Source of the DNA: JAFLCM01 sp964510955
GTDB taxonomy: Bacteria; Planctomycetota; Phycisphaerae; Phycisphaerales; UBA1924
Length of the DNA: 17,323 bases
Assembly: GCA_964510955.1 (NCBI GenBank)
Contig: CAZEDW010000060.1
Span: forward strand, 1-17,323
Reading direction: 5' to 3'
Shown here: piece after piece, positions 14,639 through 17,323 of the stretch
How positions within the stretch are numbered: the stretch's first letter is position 1
How the letters are laid out: each line of letters opens with the position of its first letter
Position numbers and translations under genes: made by a program
The notes under the pieces: generated by a model
What the model saw: only the letters and a program-made list of their open reading frames with translations
Databases searched by the model: none
What the model was told of the DNA's origin: nothing

Positions 14639-16219
14639 ATGAGCACTTTCAACCAGCTGCTGCATCTCACCCGGGCCGGAGCGAACGTCCTCCACATCGC
14701 CTCCTACGAGTGGGAGCGCGTACGCGGATGCGTGATCGGCTTGGCTAAGGAGATCAAGCTCCCGTTGAAGGTGTGGAGCCAGTCCACAGGCTTGCTCTCC
14801 TGCGATGACGCGGGAGTCGTGGCTCCATCCAATGCGGATCTCATCGATCCGGTTGAGGTGCTCCGAACGGTCCACAGTTCCGACGAGCGGGGAGTCTGGC
14901 TCTTGGAGGACTTTCAGCCGTTTCTTCGAGCTGAGCATCATGGACTCTTGCGGTGGCTGCGAGAGATCGCAAGGTTGCCAGGGAAGCCCAGGAAACTGAT
15001 TGTGCTCTCTACGCCGATCGCCGGGCTTCCGATGGACCTTCGCAAGGAGGTCCCGACCGTCGAGCTTGAGTTGCCTGGGATCGAGGACCTTCGGGTCGTC
15101 CTCGATGATGCTGCGAAGGCTCTGGGTGTGCGGGCTTCTGAGGATGAGCCATTGCTCGACGCGGCCCGAGGACTCACAGTCATGGAGGCCAGACTGGCGT
15201 TCGGGCAGGCTGCCGCCGAACTTGGTCGCCTCGATCATTCGGCTGTGCCGCTGGTTGCCAGAGAGAAAGAACGCATCATCAAACAAAGCGAGGTGTTGGA
15301 GTACTACCCGACCGACGCTCGCATGACCGACGTAGGCGGACTCGACCAACTCAAAGAGTGGCTTGACCGTCGCGGGCGAGCCTTTGGTGCGGGAGCAAGA
15401 GACTTTGGTCTAGACGCCCCGAAGGGCGTGCTGCTTCTCGGCGTTCAGGGTTGCGGCAAGAGCCTGCTCGCAAAGGCCGTCGCCGCGACATGGCAGTTTC
15501 CGCTGCTCCGCTTCGATATGGGCAAGGTGTTCGGAGGTATTGTCGGCCAGTCCGAGGGCAATATCCGCACCGCTTTGCAGGTCGCGCAGGCTCTGGCACC
15601 TTGCGTGCTCTGGATCGACGAGATCGAGAAGGGTCTCGCTGGCATGGGGAGTTCTGATCAGACAGACGGCGGCACTACCGCACGCGTCGTGGGCACCCTG
15701 CTCACTTGGATGCAGGAGAAAACGGATCCGGTTTTCGTTGTCGCCACCGCCAACCGCATCGACATGCTTCCACCTGAGCTCCTGCGGAAGGGACGCTTCG
15801 ACGAGATCTTCTTCGTGGACCTCCCGTCGCGTGCCGTTCGTGAACAGATTCTGTCCATCCACCTAAAGAAGAAGCGGCGCGACCCCAAGGATTTCGCGAT
15901 CGCGGATCTGGCTGCTCGCTCGGTTGGCTTCTCGGGGGCGGAGCTTGAGGAGGCTGTGCGCGAGGGGCTATACGACGCTTTCGCAGAAGGACGCGAGCTG
16001 CATACCGACCATATCGCCCGCGCTCTGGATAAGACCTTCCCCTTGTCTCGGACGATGCACGACCAGATCGACAGCCTTCGGCAGTGGGCGAAGGTCCGTG
16101 CGCGGCTCGCGGCAGGCGAGCAGCCCGAGGCTCTGCCGGACGAGAACCCCGAAGCTGCGGCACCGCGGCTTCGACAGGAAACTACCCGCAACCCGTTCAT
16201 CCCCGGTGCTCGCTCATGA
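14639..16219 (+). CDS. Ycf46-type AAA+ ATPase
   Basis: This 526-residue protein matches the plan of Ycf46-like AAA+ ATPases. The N-terminal domain (about 1-205) begins with LLHLTRAGANVLHIASYEWERV, a hallmark of the family, followed by WSQSTGL and WLLEDFQPFL blocks. The C-terminal AAA+ module has Walker A GVQGCGKS (268-275), Walker B WIDEIEKG with Asp327/Glu328, sensor-1 Asn372 and Arg386 in the RKGRFDE arginine-finger region. These enzymes use ATP to remodel protein substrates as rings; the cellular role of bacterial members is poorly known. The ATG at 14639 has GGAG 9-12 bases upstream. The in-frame extension to 14261 looks non-coding. It overlaps the next gene by 4 bp. It probably lies outside the R-M operon, having its own leader region. 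Confidence 0.85.
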   Translation: MSTFNQLLHLTRAGANVLHIASYEWERVRGCVIGLAKEIKLPLKVWSQSTGLLSCDDAGVVAPSNADLIDPVEVLRTVHSSDERGVWLLEDFQPFLRAEHHGLLRWLREIARLPGKPRKLIVLSTPIAGLPMDLRKEVPTVELELPGIEDLRVVLDDAAKALGVRASEDEPLLDAARGLTVMEARLAFGQAAAELGRLDHSAVPLVAREKERIIKQSEVLEYYPTDARMTDVGGLDQLKEWLDRRGRAFGAGARDFGLDAPKGVLLLGVQGCGKSLLAKAVAATWQFPLLRFDMGKVFGGIVGQSEGNIRTALQVAQALAPCVLWIDEIEKGLAGMGSSDQTDGGTTARVVGTLLTWMQEKTDPVFVVATANRIDMLPPELLRKGRFDEIFFVDLPSRAVREQILSIHLKKKRRDPKDFAIADLAARSVGFSGAELEEAVREGLYDAFAEGRELHTDHIARALDKTFPLSRTMHDQIDSLRQWAKVRARLAAGEQPEALPDENPEAAAPRLRQETTRNPFIPGARS

Positions 16220-17323
16220 AGGTGCTGTTCTTCCATGCCACTGCGGGTCACCCCAAGGTTGCGCCGCCGCTGATGAGCCAGGCGGGCAACGTGCTGCGGC
16301 CATTCAATCGCTTCCTCGGCCAAGCCATCCACACCGCGAAGCAGCGGCAAACCCGCTACCAGCTCCCCTGGGAGCGGGTGCGGAACCTTCAATCGATCCG
16401 ACTCGAGCCAGCGGACAGTTTGCTGCGGGTGCCGCGTCGCCTACCCGGCGTCTTGCTCGCGAACTGGCCAACAGGTAAGAGCCATGATTTCACGCAGATG
16501 GGCTTCGTGATTAACCGCGGGGTTCCTGTGCGCTTCGAGACGGCTACGCCGACTGCCGACGGATTGCTCGTACGCACCGATGTGCCGCTGAGCCCGGCCG
16601 ACCGGGTACTGTGGTGTGGCGTCGAGAGCGCTGTGAAGCAGGAGGCTGCTTCGGCCCCACCAACAAGGGTCACTGACCCACAGGGACGACCTCTTTCCTT
16701 GATCACGCCTCCACGAGCCGACACCGACGGTCGGCACTGGCTGCTTCTAGCCGAAGGCGACATTGGTGACTGTGACTTGTTGGTTGACGGAATCGAGGTT
16801 GAGGCCGACTCGCTGCCGGTGTTTGAGGGTCTTCGACGAGTCATCGACAGCAATGGCGCCTCGTATGAAGTGAGCGCGGGAATGCTCCGCGTCGAGGAGA
16901 GCCCCGCCGACGGACTACTTCGGGGCGACAATGGCATCCGGTACCGCTGGCAAGAGGTCGGCTCCGCCGGTCGTCGCGGATGTTGGGTGCAGCTCCTTCC
17001 GCCAGAGTCTTCGGAGGCGGACGAGTTCTTGGATCCGCGTGCAGCTTTCTGCGAAGGCGATGTGAGTGAAGTCTGGACCCAGCCTCGTCACCGCAAGGAG
17101 ACGACCTTCCGGGTCAAGAAGGTCGATCAGGACCGCTACCAGCTCCTTCTCGACCGCTATCCGCCCGAGGGCTCCACGCTGCACCTACCGGTGGACCTGC
17201 GAAACCTTTACCTCCAGAAGCGTGCGCTGCGGCAGCTCTCTGAGGCTCCGCTTCCTCACCACCAGGCTCTCCTCCGATTGTGCGAGGACCCGCAACATGC
17301 GCGGTGGCCGCTAGTTGACCCTG
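16216..17323 (+). CDS. Large protein, N-terminal part (cut by window end), possible UPF1/DNA2-like helicase
   Basis: The reading frame opens with ATG at 16216 overlapping the AAA+ stop (ATGA) and remains open through 369 codons to the window edge, so the 3' end is missing. No domain is certain in the part visible. Residues about 70-350 look beta-rich. The segment from about 310 onward (LPVDLRNLYLQKRALRQLSE, then PLPHHQALLRLCEDPQHARWPL) resembles the linker found just before the motor domain in some UPF1/DNA2-type SF1 helicases, in which case Walker A would appear shortly beyond the window. No P-loop is present so far. Translational coupling to the Ycf46-type ATPase implies a two-protein unit. 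The helicase suggestion is from memory of the family and is tentative. Confidence 0.6.
   Translation, partial: MKVLFFHATAGHPKVAPPLMSQAGNVLRPFNRFLGQAIHTAKQRQTRYQLPWERVRNLQSIRLEPADSLLRVPRRLPGVLLANWPTGKSHDFTQMGFVINRGVPVRFETATPTADGLLVRTDVPLSPADRVLWCGVESAVKQEAASAPPTRVTDPQGRPLSLITPPRADTDGRHWLLLAEGDIGDCDLLVDGIEVEADSLPVFEGLRRVIDSNGASYEVSAGMLRVEESPADGLLRGDNGIRYRWQEVGSAGRRGCWVQLLPPESSEADEFLDPRAAFCEGDVSEVWTQPRHRKETTFRVKKVDQDRYQLLLDRYPPEGSTLHLPVDLRNLYLQKRALRQLSEAPLPHHQALLRLCEDPQHARWPLVDP

Overview
The window is high-GC bacterial DNA. The broad recombinase, the Pro/Ala-rich N-terminus of the small membrane protein and several genes without a Shine-Dalgarno would fit Planctomycetota (Phycisphaerae-like), but no phylogenetic marker is present, so this is a weak guess. 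There are no rRNAs, tRNAs or CRISPR arrays. Most of the window reads as an accessory (defence) island entered next to a large serine recombinase.

Layout. (1) Positions 1-329: no convincing gene, but a perfect 16-bp palindrome centred on GGTACC lies just before the recombinase. (2) 330-2225: large serine recombinase/integrase. (3) 2252-3054: a divergent pair, an LRAT-fold (NlpC/P60-like) protein with a C-terminal hydrophobic segment (minus strand) and an HTH protein, also with a C-terminal membrane segment (plus strand). They share an AT-rich promoter region. (4) 3172-13958: nine co-oriented, closely packed genes: half-length HsdS, HsdM, full HsdS, a HEPN-motif protein, two different TIR-domain proteins, a single-pass membrane protein, HsdR, and a YgjP-like zinc metallopeptidase. 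A promoter with a consensus -35 box precedes the first gene and a 15-bp hairpin follows the last. (5) 13959-14638: 680 bp of non-coding DNA with that hairpin and a roughly 58-bp imperfect palindrome, again centred on GGTACC. (6) 14639-17323: a Ycf46-type AAA+ ATPase overlapping by 4 bp the start of a large gene that runs off the window, possibly the N-terminal part of a UPF1/DNA2-like helicase.

How the genes may work together. HsdR/HsdM/HsdS form a complete Type I restriction-modification system with an extra single-TRD specificity subunit. Between hsdS and hsdR sits a four-gene cassette (HEPN, TIR, TIR, membrane protein) whose known family activities (RNA cleavage, NAD+ cleavage or signal synthesis, membrane damage) are typical of abortive-infection effectors. 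The precedent is PrrC, a HEPN anticodon nuclease encoded within a Type I hsd operon and released when restriction is inhibited. The cassette is the best candidate here for an undescribed system: a TIR-signalling, suicide-type back-up tied to a Type I R-M enzyme. The two GGTACC-centred palindromes, about 14.0 kb apart, could be the ends of an integrated element, which would put the AAA+ pair outside it; this is a hypothesis.
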